DNA of 64,000 nt from Aquilaria yunnanensis. Taxonomy: Eukaryota; Streptophyta; Magnoliopsida; Malvales; Thymelaeaceae. The notes beneath the pieces are model-generated. The model did not search any database, was not told where the DNA came from, and saw nothing but the letters and a program-made list of their open reading frames with translations. The stretch spans positions 33,453,001 to 33,517,000 of the forward strand of contig CM077594.1 of the NCBI GenBank assembly GCA_039654915.1, read 5' to 3'. This document shows positions 32,029 through 43,074 of the stretch, piece after piece (position 1 is the first letter of the stretch; each line of letters starts with the position of its first letter). The position numbers and the translations under genes were made by a program.

Positions 32029-33204
32029 TCCCCGTCAAAGAGCCATAGGATCCCACTTATCCCCCGGGATTCACCCCACAACGGATCTCAATTCAAGAAA
32101 ATCTTTTTCAGGAATCAGGTCCGTCCGCTAGCATTCACCTGAAACAAAATACTGCCTATGAAGAAAGGAAGACACTATCAAAGGAAGAAGGAGAATCTCA
32201 AAAGCTCGAGACAATAGAGAAGAGGCTTCGGGCCATTGAAGGAGGCACTATATTTGGATCTCTCTCGGTGGATGATCTCTGCTTTGTGCCAGATGTTGTG
32301 ATCCCCTCAGACTTTAAGGTGCCAGAGTTTGTGAAATATGATGGAACAAGCTGCCCCATCACTCACATTACACTGTTTCTAAGAAAAATACAACCACTCA
32401 CAAAAGACGGGAAGGTGTGGATAGCACTTTTTCAATAAAGTCTTACAAAGTCAACACTACAATGGTATCTAAGTCAAGGCCCAAAGAACATTAAAACATG
32501 GAATGACCTCGCTCAGGCTTTTATCAATAACTACAAACATGTTATGGACTTGGCCCCGGATCACCAAACTCTCCAGAATATGGAAAAGAAAAAGCAAGAA
32601 ACCTTCCAGGAGTATGCTCAAAGATGGAAGGACTTAGCCGCACAAGTTCAACCAACTATGATAGAAAAAGAACTGATCACCCTGTTTATCCAAACACTAA
32701 ATAGACCACTTTATGAAAAACTAATTGGGAACACTCCGAGTATCTTTTTAAATATGGTATTATCCGGAGAAATGATCGAATTTGGAATCAAAACAGGAAG
32801 GCTGATCGATTCTTCAATTGGAAGATCTTTCAATGAAAGAAGCGGAGCTGTCCAAAACATCATCTCCAAGTCCTATGGTTCAATACCGCTCACACTACAG
32901 GTGAAAAGATATCCTATTGAGACTGTAATCTTCAAGGCTCCCTCATCAGTACCACATACCACTCATAGGAAGAAAGCTACTCAAGTTGATTCAATTTGCA
33001 CAAGCTACAAACCTGCTATCACTTATACCAACGGTAGCAAAGATCAAGTGGCCTCATCTTCCAAGTTGGTATGACTCAAATGCCAAATGTGATTACCATA
33101 TAGGCTCAATTGGGCATTCAACTGAAAATTGTGTGGAAATAAAACTCAAGGTTCAACAGTTGATCAATTCCAAATTGCTAGATCCCAATGTGATTGGAAA
33201 TTGA
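32029..33204 (+). pseudogene. Ogre/Tat-like gag, main part (3' of the copia insertion)
   Basis: This resumes the frame left at 23821. Readable in order: YPPGFTP-like proline segment, LRAIEGG, FKVPEFVKYDG near 32318, a capsid-like region QTLQNMEKKKQETFQEYAQRW with LITLFIQTLNRPLYEKLIG, and a zinc-knuckle-like C-x2-H-x5-H-x4-C (CDYHIGSIGHSTENC, near 33090-33135). The longest open stretches are 32544-33074 and 32986-33204, in different frames, so at least one frameshift lies near 33040. A TAA/TAG breaks the start. The capsid and finger are typical of Ogre/Tat gag. No protease or pol follows. Confidence 0.8.
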
Positions 33205-35334
33205 AAGTGAAGATTTCGAGCTGGAATTACATTGATTTTGAAAGGGCTCCAAGTCAGATCCGACCTAATAGTTCGCACACACTTTTGAATGACAGGGAAT
33301 CCTTTGAATAAACTTGTATCTTTGAGAGCTTGCGAAAGTAATTTAATAGTAAAAATCTCCTAGATTTAGTCCAAAATCTAGGGTGTAGTCTTTGTTAAAT
33401 GGACACTTGGTATTCTTTTTGTTGTCCAACAAAAAGATGTAATGTGTGCATTCTACCACTTTTTACCAAAAATTCCATTTTTACATCTATCTCTTACTCT
33501 TTGCCATTACACTATCCATTATTGCCATCACACTTTACTTTGTAAACGATGCTACTCGTTGGTGAAAATGAAAGTTAAGGGAGATTTGATAGTAGTGATT
33601 TTGAAAGTGCTACCAAATCTAGTAAGAAGGATTTCAAATGTTGCACCTCAACTCTAAAAAGGGAATTCACAGTGGTTATCAACATCCTTGCAAGAAGTCT
33701 TGGGTTAGCTTCCAAAGAAGGTAGCTTTCATATTAAATGGCTACGATGGCCTCCCAATTCTCATCAATGCTCAACACAAGAAAAGGTTCTCGGTTCTCCG
33801 CAACACAAACTCCAAAAAGGAAAGAAGTTCATCCCTTCCATCAAAAGGCAACAAGGGGAAATTCAAAACCAAGAAAGACTGAGAGCAAGCACGAGCAAGT
33901 AAGGCCACTTGAGTCATCTCACTTCAAGAGGGCTATCAAGCATGTCATAATCATAGAAAAAAAAAAGGGGCTTAAGTTAAAGCAAAAGAAAAAGAAAGAA
34001 AAGAAAAAGAAAAGAAAAGGAGCTCAAGTTAAATCAAAAGAAAGAAAAGAAATAAAAAAAAAAGTGAGCTATGGATTGTAGACTGAAAACCTGCAAATGC
34101 GGTTTAGAAGACAAAAGCAACCCTCAAACCAAGTGTACATAAAGATTATGATAGTTGGGGGGCAACAGATGAGGTCTAACTTTCTAGAAAAAGTGGCAAG
34201 TTTGAGGTCATCACTATTTAGTTTTTCACCGTAATCATATCTGCTCACGAGTAGTATTAAAAGACCCTTCTTTCACACCACTCAAACTTAACTTTCCTCA
34301 TACCTAACATTTACCTCTTGATATCATCCTCATTCAGCTAAAAGGCTATCATTGTGAATCATGTTTCTACCTTATTGCCTTGTACAATTTATGTCTTTGA
34401 GTTAGAAAGAGGAAGAATAACAGGACATTTTAATTAAAAACAAAGACCGTAAGTTATTTTTTCAAGCTTTGCAAATTGATGAAAGTTTTTCTTTAAGGCC
34501 AAACCATTATTCATTAATGTGTGTAGACTTAAAAGTGGGGAGATAGCTTGAGACTTTCTTTAAGAAGATGTCGTTCTTGTAAGAGAAATTCACGATCAAG
34601 CGTCATCACAAAGGTCTAGAAATACACGATCTTCTTTTAAATCAAAGGTGAGATGATACCTTTATCCACATAAACACCATATTCAATGGGGCAAAGTAGT
34701 CTCTACGAAGCGTAAGAAGAGTACTGCCAACAAAGAAGCCCAATAGACAAGGAGGCAAGTCTTATTGATCAAAACCTGAGTTTAAGAAAGAGCAATCATT
34801 CAGACTATAACATGGGGATAAGTAAGTATCGACACGGCCACAAGAAAAGGGGCAAAGAGACATTGAAAGTTAAGCCTTCGATGGTATGAAATCCATGACG
34901 AGGGATGAGTATCCAAAGAGAAATAAAGTATGAAGCGGGCCAACATTAAGGAAGTTGACACCAAAATTCAAGAACAAGTCAAGAAAATTTCTTTGAAGCA
35001 TTGAGTTTTTGAGGCAATGGACAACAGCTGAGAAGCATAAAGAGATCCAGCAAAGTAAAGACATGAAGAACTAGATCCATACAAAAAAAAACACAACAAA
35101 AAAACAAAAAAAAAAAAAAAAAGGGAGAGAGCCATCAGTTACACATGCTCTGCATTCATGTATTTCACGTCATGCATGCATGGCTTTTATATAACAGGGA
35201 TCAAATGGAAAGCATATCCGTGGCATGATTACAACAGTATAAGCTGAGACTTCAACTTCATCAGCTCATTCCGAACTATCACTAGAGGCACAGCTAATAC
35301 GCTGGAGCAAACTGCGTCAAGGATTCAACATTAT
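33205..35334 (+). other. Non-coding tail of the Ogre-like element
   Basis: I see no gene and no RT or integrase motifs. It contains a purine-rich tract at 33955-34065 and an A-run followed by GGGAGAGAG at 35090-35130, which could be a polypurine tract, but no LTR start is evident after it. The element appears to lack pol. Confidence 0.45.
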
Positions 35335-35615
35335 GGTCAAGGATGAGGTAAACATAAAAAAAAAAATATTGTAGTTGACAATTTGTCAAAAGCTGTCAGT
35401 AGATTCGATAATCGAAGCTTCACCCATAAGGACAGAATCGACGTCAGCTCAAATTTCAAAAACAAGAGATAGCTATGGTCAAGGATAAGGTAGACGTCAA
35501 GAAATATTGTCGTTGACAATTTGTCAAAAGCTAGCAATGGATTCAATAATCGAGGCTTCACCCATAAGGATAGGATCGACGGAATATCAAAGATAAGAGA
35601 TATCTATGATAACAA
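35335..35615. repeat. Two tandem copies of an about 142-bp segment
   Basis: A segment beginning GGTCAAGGATGAGGTA (35335) is repeated from GGTCAAGGATAAGGTA (35477). Both copies contain TTGACAATTTGTCAAAAGCT, CTTCACCCATAAGGA and GATCGACG or AATCGACG. Confidence 0.85.
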
Positions 35616-35639
35616 AATATTGTCAAAAAGTAGGCTTCA

Positions 35640-35751
35640 TTTTTTCGGTTAAGTGGCGGATACGGTACTCCGTGACTCTCAAGTCGGTTGTCTCAGTTGC
35701 CCATAATAACTGATTTTTTCCTCCCTTCTTCTTTTTATTTCCTCCTAGAAA
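35640..35751 (+). promoter_or_regulatory. 5' UTR region of small-gene copy A
   Basis: GGTTAAGTGGCGGATACGG and the perfect inverted repeat ACGG-TACT-CCGT at about 35658-35675 are shared with copies B and C. The upstream TATA module found before B and C is missing here, cut by the end of the Ogre-like element. Confidence 0.6.
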
Positions 35752-36100
35752 ATGGATCCTACTCTTTCTGCCTTGCGAAAATACTTTCCTTCTCTCCCAA
35801 TTAACATTCTTAAAAAGATCTATCGAGTTCGCTGTGAACGATTAAAAGTTTTGATGCACAAAGGAATCCCTGAAGATGTGCGATGGTTAATTGAAGCTAA
35901 GGTTCGTCTGGCAGGTGAAGTTCCAGATGCATTTGTGTCTCACATGCCTGGCATAGGCAAAAGCTCTTATGCCAAAAAGCGAAGAGCGAAAGGTTACAAG
36001 TCTGTCATAAATGTGGTCGATGGACTTGTAATACTAAATGTCGTTCTTTAGGAATGATCTCTGATAATTGAGAAGATAAAATACGATTCATCAAGAATGG
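35752..36100 (+). pseudogene. NABP/cysteine-rich-protein-like gene, copy A, 5' part
   Basis: The frame opens MDPTLSALRKYFPSL and runs 99 codons. The N-terminal 70 residues are helical and basic. After YAKKRRAKG a missing base near 35990 shifts the frame; the expected CHKC zinc-binding part is then readable in the next frame, followed by a TGA near 36070. An 11-kb Tat retrotransposon splits the gene at 36100, and the remainder is at 47181-47379. The coding pieces sum to 548 nt against 549 in copies B and C, exactly one base short as the frameshift predicts. Function as for copy B; this copy cannot make the full protein. Confidence 0.8.
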
Positions 36101-36977
36101 TGATAGCCAAAGACTATCGCCTCTATCTGGCCGAACTCCCTGCCACAAGAATGGCCAGAAGAAACTGGCGCTACCCGAGAAGAGGTGAGATCATACACCT
36201 TGGGAGATAGCCGAAGAGCTCCAAGCCCGGCACGCCAGGAAACTTAAGGATACTACTAGCCCCCCGAGGTTGCAAACAGATCGCCTTCAGAAAAGAGGCA
36301 CCAGCTATTGCGGGCCGAACATGATCTCCCCGAAGGCGGAACTCCCTGAAGCTGGGAACCCCGAACTAGGTGCGTGTTTCCCGAAGAGGCATTGTCCGTA
36401 CCAAAGGACGACCTTGCCCAGGGACCTCGGGAGTACGGCAGGAGCATTTAAGGAAGCATTTAAGGAAGCCTCTGACACGTCCTATCACAAACGTCATAAG
36501 CCGCCTCAAAAGGCGCTCTGACACGCTGACGCCATCAGAATCACATCATGGCCCATCTCAGCACAAGGCTCAAGGCAACCTGCTACCAGCTATCTGTCCC
36601 CTACGCCCAGAAATTCGGGAAACATCCGACCGAACACATGTCGCGATCTGAACGGGTTAGGCACTCCTATAAATACCAGGAAATAAATACTTGGTAGGAG
36701 GTTGGTTGGCAAAAGGTCTGACTCCCAGACTCTGAGAAAATCACCAGGCAAGACTCTTCAGCCCCTTTGTGCTATTTCCTCTGCCTTTTTCTCAGCCACC
36801 ACTGACTTGGGCGTCGGAGGCTCCCCCCCCGAAAACATATTCCGGGGGCCTCCTAACCCACTTTTTCTGAGCATCTCAGGTACTCTCCCTTGGGCGTACC
36901 ATCCTCCAGGCGTTCTTCCTCCTAGAAGTCTCTCCAACAGTCACCATGACTCTAAACGATGAGGCCCATGGCCATCA
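36101..36977 (+). repeat. Tat element 5' LTR (877 bp)
   Basis: It runs from TGATAGCC to GGCCATCA. TATA box TATAAATA at 36668-36675. Same length as the 3' LTR. Confidence 0.97.
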
Positions 36978-38480
36978 TTTGGCGCCGTCTGTGGGAACCC
37001 GCTCTGAGATTGCCGTCGTTGAAACTCGGCGTTCTAAGGACAAGGGACTCCCGAGGTCTCCGTCCGCGCCTGAGACACAACCGGCTGCTGAGCAACCACT
37101 CCCAGGGACTTCTGCGTCTGAGGAAGATCGCCCTCTAGTAATTACTATGAGCTTTATGAGGGAGTTTCAGCGTTCGGTCGTGCCGAAATGACACAGCAGA
37201 TCGACCGAAGATGGTCACAGCAGACACAGGCCCAAAAACCTCCCTCACCTGCACGCCCTCGGGAGAAAAGTCAGAGGTCGACCCATCGCAGTTCAGGAAG
37301 CGTAGACCCGCGCGAAGAGTCATCCACGGAGAGTATACCCCTCGGGAAATGGCCTGTGGGACAAACTGGGTCCAAACGACCAAAAGTCTCACGGCGAAGG
37401 AGTTCGTCGCCTGAGGTGAGGTCCGTATCCCCTCAGCGCCGAACTCGCTCCCCGAAGAGGCGCCGACGATCTCCCTTCCCTGAAGAAGGGCCTAGGGCCA
37501 CCGTGCTTATGGAGAGGATATTAGCACAGCTAGATAGGGTGGAGAAACAAATGGCCAGAAAACCCATTTGGGACAGGCTCACGGGAGCCTTCTGCGAAGA
37601 TGGGTCCCCGTTCACCCGGACCGTGGCCGAGGCAGCCATGCCAGGTGACTTCAGAGTACCTCGGTTGGAGATTTATGATGGCCATACTGATCCACAGGCC
37701 CATCTGACGAAGTACAGATGCAGCATGATAATGCACGGTGCTGACGACGCTACCATGTGCAAGTGCTTCGAAGTCACCCTCACAGGGCCAGCAACTACAT
37801 AGTACAATTCATTGCCTTCAGGGACCATCACTGAGTTCCAGGAGTTGTCCACAGCCTTCACGCAGCAATTCATTGGGAGTCGACCTACTGCGAAGATGCC
37901 TGTCCAGATGTTCGACATAGAGCAGAGGAACGGAGAAACCATCCGAGACTATGTCGAAAGATTCAACAGGGAAGCTCTTAGCGTCCCCGACTTTCGGCCC
38001 GAAGTCCACATTCTTGCCATGACACGGGGCCTTCGGCGAGACTCACAGCTATTCTACGAGTTCTCAAAGGACCCCCCGAAGACCCTCGGAGAATTTTACC
38101 GAAGGGCAGAACAGCACATGACCGCCGAGGAACTAAGAATGGCTGGGCCGAAGTCCGATCACCACCGTGCCGAAGGGTCCAATCAACAAGCTCGGCATCC
38201 GACCGAACAGGCAGGACGACCTCAGAGGATGCGTGGAAGGAAACCCCAAAGTTTCACACCACTGAGCACTACACAGACCAACATCCTCATGGCGCTGGAA
38301 AGGCAAGGGACGCAGATTCGCCGACCAAGGGCCATGACCGCCGATAATAAGAAGAATGCAAAGAAGTTTTGCCAGTTTCATCGCGACCAGGGTCATGACA
38401 GCGAAGACTGCTTCCAGCTGAAGAAGTACATAGAGTCGCTGATAAAGCAGGGCCAACTTCGGAAATACCTGCGGATGCCA
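36946..38480 (+). pseudogene. Tat gag (one frameshift, one nonsense codon)
   Basis: An ATG-started frame from 36946, inside the LTR end, reaches MSFMREFQRSV and then shifts near 37175-37190. The main frame runs from 37188. It is Arg/Ser-rich first, then the capsid-like part begins (DGHTDPQAHLTKYRC, 37670-37725). A TAG at about 37800-37802 interrupts it. From 37812 it continues QQFIGSRPTAKMP, FDIEQRNGETIRDYVERF and, at 38370-38411, the zinc finger CQFHRDQGHDSEDC (C-x2-H-x4-H-x4-C). The finger binds the RNA genome in this family. Frame phase is unchanged across the stop, so only the single codon blocks it. Confidence 0.88.
36980..36998 (+). promoter_or_regulatory. Tat element primer-binding site
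   Basis: TGGCGCCGTCTGTGGGAAC lies two bases after the LTR. This sequence type is the usual PBS of Tat elements. Confidence 0.85.
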
Positions 38481-41423
38481 TCCTCGAAAGGCAGAAAAAT
38501 GGAGGAAGAAAGGGCCGAAGATGAGGACTATGACTCTGACAGGCGGAGAAACCGAAGTCCAAAAAGGCGCCCTCCACCTCCGACAGGGGTTATCCAAACA
38601 ATCACCACGGGGCTCCCATCCTCGGAAAGAAAGCGAAAGGCCAGAGAAATTGCAGTCATGGAATATCAAAATCCAGCAAAAAAGCTGGCTCGCAAAGATG
38701 GATCCACCGTCGTTTTTCCCCACGACGATCCGCTGCTGATCATGGCGAGGATAGGGAACTGGGACGTCAAAAGGGTGCTGCTTGATGACGGATCAAATGC
38801 GGACGTCCTATTCTCGCACTTACTGCCGAGCTTGAGCATCTCCAGCAGCGAGCTTAAGCCAGTCACCTCACCAACCTTCGGGGTGGGACCATCCGAACTG
38901 CCCGTTCTCGGATGGATCGACCTCCCACTGATGATGAGAGGGACTTCGGTAGATGGAGCAGCTGAGTTGTACGCTTCCACAATGGCAAGGTTCATCGTCA
39001 TGAACGTTCCGTCCTCGTACAACACCATCCTTGGAAGGCAGACACAGGGAAACCTGCACATTCGTCCTGATGTGAAGTACTTGACTATCACATTCGCCAC
39101 CAAGGATGGAGATGCAGAGATTTTCATAGACCAGGATGAGGTAAGAAAGGTGTTTGTGAAAGCACGAAAGGCCCCGGCGAGCAACTTCGCACAAACGATG
39201 GAGGCAAAGGCGTCAGAAAAAGGCAAAGAAGACGATCTTGCAAAAGCGGAAATGGAAACAATAGAACTTATCCCAGGACAATCTACCCGAATAGGGAAGA
39301 GCTTGGCCGAAGGTGAGAAGGAAAACCTTGTATCTTTTCTGCTGAAAAATAAAGATCTGTTTGCCTAATCGCCGAAAGATATGCCAGGAGTAAACTCTGG
39401 CATAATACAGCATAGCCTCAAAGTAAGCCTGAAAGCAAAACCTTTCCGGCAAAAGAAACGAAGCATCTCAGCCCACAAGAGCATCTTTGTCAAAACCGAG
39501 GTCCAGCGTCTGTTAGACGCCAAAGTCATCAGGGAGGTGAAGTACCCCGAATGGTTAAGCAACGTGGTCATTGCCACAAAAGAAGGTAGCAGCAAACTCC
39601 GGATGTGCATCGACTTCAGAAACTTGAACGATGCTTGCCCGAAAGACTCATACCCTCTGCCGCCAATAGATCAACTGGTAGATTCCATTGCCGAATATGG
39701 GCGCCTAAGTTTCCTGGACGCCTTCAGTGGCTACCATCAAATAAGGGTGGACCCCGAAGATGAAGAAAAAACCGCCTTCATCACCGAGGGAGGAACATAC
39801 TGTTATGTCAGGATGCCCTTCGGGCTCAAAAATGCAGGAGCCACCTACCAAAGGTTGATGAACAAGGTCTTTAAAGACCAAATGGGGAGAAACATGGAGG
39901 TGTATGTTGACGATATGATAGTCAAAAGCAAGCTCCCTCACAACCACGTTGCAGATCTAGAGGAAACCTTCCAAAAGCTCAAAGCCTTCGGGATTCGGCT
40001 CAATCCTGAAAAGTGCATCTTTGGAGTAACCTCGGGAAAATTCCTTGGGTACATGGTATCCGAAAGAGGCATTGACGCTAACCCCGAGAAGATCAAGGCA
40101 CTGCTTGAGTTCCGAACTCCTGCCACACTCAAAGACGTGCAGAGGCTCACCAGAAGAATAACCTCCCTGAGCAGATTCATTTCCAGGTACGGAGATAGGT
40201 GTCGACCTTTCTTCAAAGTCCTCACAAATGCAGCAAAAATGGAAGGCGACCTCGGAAGGAATGATCACCCTTGGGGTGAAGATTGCCAAAAGGCCTGGGA
40301 AGAACTCAAAGTCTACTTGGCTAGCCTGCCGACTCTGCGACAACCTCGGGAAGGAGAACCCCTCGTTTTGTACCTTGCCGTCACGGAGAAAGCTGTAAGC
40401 TCGATCCTCATGAAAGAAGAAGGGCCAAAGCAATGGCCAGTCTATTACGTCAGCAAATCCCTGCATGGCGCCGAAGTCAGGTACCCTCTGCTTGAAAAAG
40501 CTATATACGCCTTGGTGCTTGCAGGGAGAAGGCTGCGGCCATACTTTCAGGCTCACCCCATCATCGTCCGAAGTAGTCTACTGCTACGGGATGTTATGAA
40601 GAAAGTTGATCATTCGGGAAGGCTCTCCAAATGGTGCATAGAGCTTGGCGAACACGAAATCATATATGAACCTCGGAAGGCCATAAAAGCTCAAGCACTG
40701 GCAGACTTTATCGCTGAAGTACCCACCACTAAGGAAAGCCATATGGATCCGAACGGAGGTGAGCCAGAGTGGACCTTACATGTTGACGGAGCCTCGGGAT
40801 CCGAACACCAGGGAGCTGGAGTAATTATCAGAGGACCCGAAGGCCTAGAGGTAAAGAAGGCTATTAAGTTCAGCTTCAGCGTCACTAACAATGTGGCAGA
40901 GTATGAAGCCCTCATAGCGGGATTACGCTTGGCCAGAAGGATTGGCGTGAGAAACTTAAAGGCTCACAGCGATTCCCAGCTGGTAGTTCGGCAGACGGCA
41001 GGAGATTATGGGGCGAAGGACCCAATCTTGGCAAAATACCACGAGCTGGTAGCAAAGCTCATCCAAGAGTTTGACGCCATACGGATCGAAAATGTACCTC
41101 GGCGGAATAACACAGAGGCAGATTGCTTGGCGAAGTCAAAAACATACACCGAGGTGCTAGATCACCCGAGCATCTCAGTGCTGAGCATAGCGACCTCGGG
41201 AAAGGGATGGAAAGATCCCATAAAAAGATACCTCATAGATAATGTGCTCCCCGAAGACCCCGGTGACGCTGCAAAACTGCGAAGACACTCAGGCCGATTC
41301 TTCCTGATTGGTGAAGAATTATACCGACAGGGATATGCAAACCCGCTGCAAAGATGGTCCTTGAAGAGGTCCACGAAGGCATGTGTGGTTCACATATTGG
41401 AACTGATGCCCTTGCGGAGGTGA
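38481..41423 (+). pseudogene. Tat protease, reverse transcriptase, RNase H and second RNase H
   Basis: The frame is continuous with gag, broken by a TAA at 39366-39368. Protease: VLLDDGSNADVLF near 38775, a D-D-G-S active site usual for this group. RT: CIDFRNLNDACPKD, FLDAFSGYHQI, MPFGLKNAGATYQRLM and the catalytic YVDD (residues 175-178 of the part starting at 39381). A degenerate first RNase H follows (YLAVTEKAVSSIL, AIYALVLAGRRLRPYF). The second, ancestral-type RNase H begins LHVDGASG near 40780 and includes AHSDSQLV and ADCLAK. The frame is lost near 41345 just before integrase. Confidence 0.9.
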
Positions 41424-42418
41424 TACTTTGCCAAGGATACTTCTGGCCGACCCTGAGAAAGGATGCAAGGCAGTTCGTCCGAAAATGCTGTTGTTGCCAG
41501 AAACACGCGAACATCCAGAGGGCACCCTCGAAAATGGTATCCTCGGCTGACTATCCTTGGCCCTTCGCAGTCTGGGGCATAGACCTTATTGGGCCACTCC
41601 CCTCAGCGCCCGGAGGCGTGAAATTCTGCGTGGTAGCAGTAGACTATTTCTCCAAATGGGTCGAGGCAGAACCATTAGCAACTATCTCGGCAAAAGAAGT
41701 GCAAAAGTTTGTATGGAAGAACGTAGTATGCAGATTCGGCATACCGAGGGTACTAGTGGCTGATAATGGATCCCAATTCATAGACAAAGGATTCCAGGAA
41801 TTTATTAGCGACCTCGGAATAAAAATGCACTTCGCCCCAGTAGCTCACCCCCAAAGCAACGGGCAGGTGGAAGTATCTAATAGGACCATAAAAGATGGCC
41901 TGAAAAAGAGACTGGGGGAAGCAAATGGGAAATGGCCAGGAGAACTCCAAAGTGTATTATGGAGTTACCGAACGACGCCCCAAAGAGCCACAGGGGAGAC
42001 TCCCTTCTCACTCGTCTTCGGTACAGAGGCTATTATCCCAATAGAGATAGTTCAACCTTCAGTACGGGTGCAAATATTTGATGAAGGTGGAAACGACCTC
42101 GGCCTAAAAACGAAGCTCGACCTCATTGGCGAACACAGAGAAATAGCCGAGCTGAGGAGAAAAGCTTTTCAGCAAAGAGTGGCCGCGGCTATAAACTTAC
42201 GGGCCAGGCCGAAAGAAATCAAGAAAGGAGACCCCGTTCTCAGAAAGGCTGACTTTGCACCCCGAAAGCCGTCCCACGGAGTACTTCGCGCGAACTGGGA
42301 AGGACCGTATGTGGTTCTTGCCGAAGTACGAAAAGGCGTGTACAAGCTTGGCAACGCCGAAGGCATAGAATTGAAAAACACTTGGCACTCAGATGCCTTG
42401 AAAAAATTCTACGCCTAA
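41354..42418 (+). CDS. Tat integrase (separated from pol by a frameshift)
   Basis: A clean open frame of 354 codons. The N-terminal zinc site has the two histidines in VHEGMCGSH and the cysteines in RKCCCCQKH. The catalytic D, D and E lie in WGIDLIGPLP, LVADNGSQF and HPQSNGQVEVSNR. The C-terminal WEGPYVVLAEV is the GPY/F motif. All key residues are present. It is one base out of phase with the upstream frame (break near 41345), so in the element it would only be made if that frameshift were bypassed. Confidence 0.92.
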   Translation: MVLEEVHEGMCGSHIGTDALAEVILCQGYFWPTLRKDARQFVRKCCCCQKHANIQRAPSKMVSSADYPWPFAVWGIDLIGPLPSAPGGVKFCVVAVDYFSKWVEAEPLATISAKEVQKFVWKNVVCRFGIPRVLVADNGSQFIDKGFQEFISDLGIKMHFAPVAHPQSNGQVEVSNRTIKDGLKKRLGEANGKWPGELQSVLWSYRTTPQRATGETPFSLVFGTEAIIPIEIVQPSVRVQIFDEGGNDLGLKTKLDLIGEHREIAELRRKAFQQRVAAAINLRARPKEIKKGDPVLRKADFAPRKPSHGVLRANWEGPYVVLAEVRKGVYKLGNAEGIELKNTWHSDALKKFYA

Positions 42419-42429
42419 GGTTGAGCGGA

Positions 42430-43070
42430 GGAATCGCGTTGTACGAAAAATATTCTAAGTACAGAATAGTCTTGAGAAAATTGTACAAGACAGAATTCCG
42501 CGAAGGTGCTCGCCACGATACAGCACAGATATGCCTTTCCGAATTCCCTTGAGCCATCACACTCGGGAAAGATGGGAAACAAGAATATCGCAGAAGTACT
42601 CGCCGAAATAAGCGCAGAGACAGTTTTCCGAAGTCCTTTGATCCGTCACATTCGGGAAAAACGGAAAACAGAAAAAACTCTCGAAAGATTTCCTAAGTCT
42701 CTTGAGCAAACATGCTCGGGACAGGAGGAAAAGAAGGAAAATTTTGACTAAGTGTTTTCCGAAGTCCCTCGAGCAAACGTGTTCGAGACAAAATGGAAAT
42801 GCAAAACCTGCAAAAAGACTTAGTCAAATTTTACAGACCTTCCAAAAAAGCCTCCAGAGCGAATAGGCTCGGCCAAGAGAAGGTAATAAAGTTTCTTTGA
42901 TCGCAGGTTTTCCGAAGTCTCTTGAGCAAATGCATTCGGGGCAATGGAAATAAAGAAACTTGCGAAAAGACTTAGCCAAAAAGTCTTCATTAAAGAGTAA
43001 GCTGCTTTACAATGAAGAAGTGCCTGAAGAAGGAACACAAAATTGAAGGGAAGGAAAAGGGGCCCTAAAA
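42430..43070. repeat. Degenerate tandem repeats downstream of Tat integrase
   Basis: Four to five imperfect units share TTCCGAAGTC-C-TTGAGCAAA...TCGGG-CA..GGAAA, at about 42540, 42630, 42690, 42755 and 42910. The spacing is roughly 60-150 bp. Variable short repeats in the 3' non-coding part are common in Tat elements. No gene here. Confidence 0.7.
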
Positions 43071-43074
43071 TAGC

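Noticed and set aside
36256..36651. Open frames within the Tat LTR, repeated at 46454-46849
   Set aside because: LTR sequence present in both copies; not coding.
38133..39226. Long minus-strand frames opposite Tat gag and pol
   Set aside because: Shadows of the sense polyprotein. In contrast to 43075-45516 they lack domains and splice sites.
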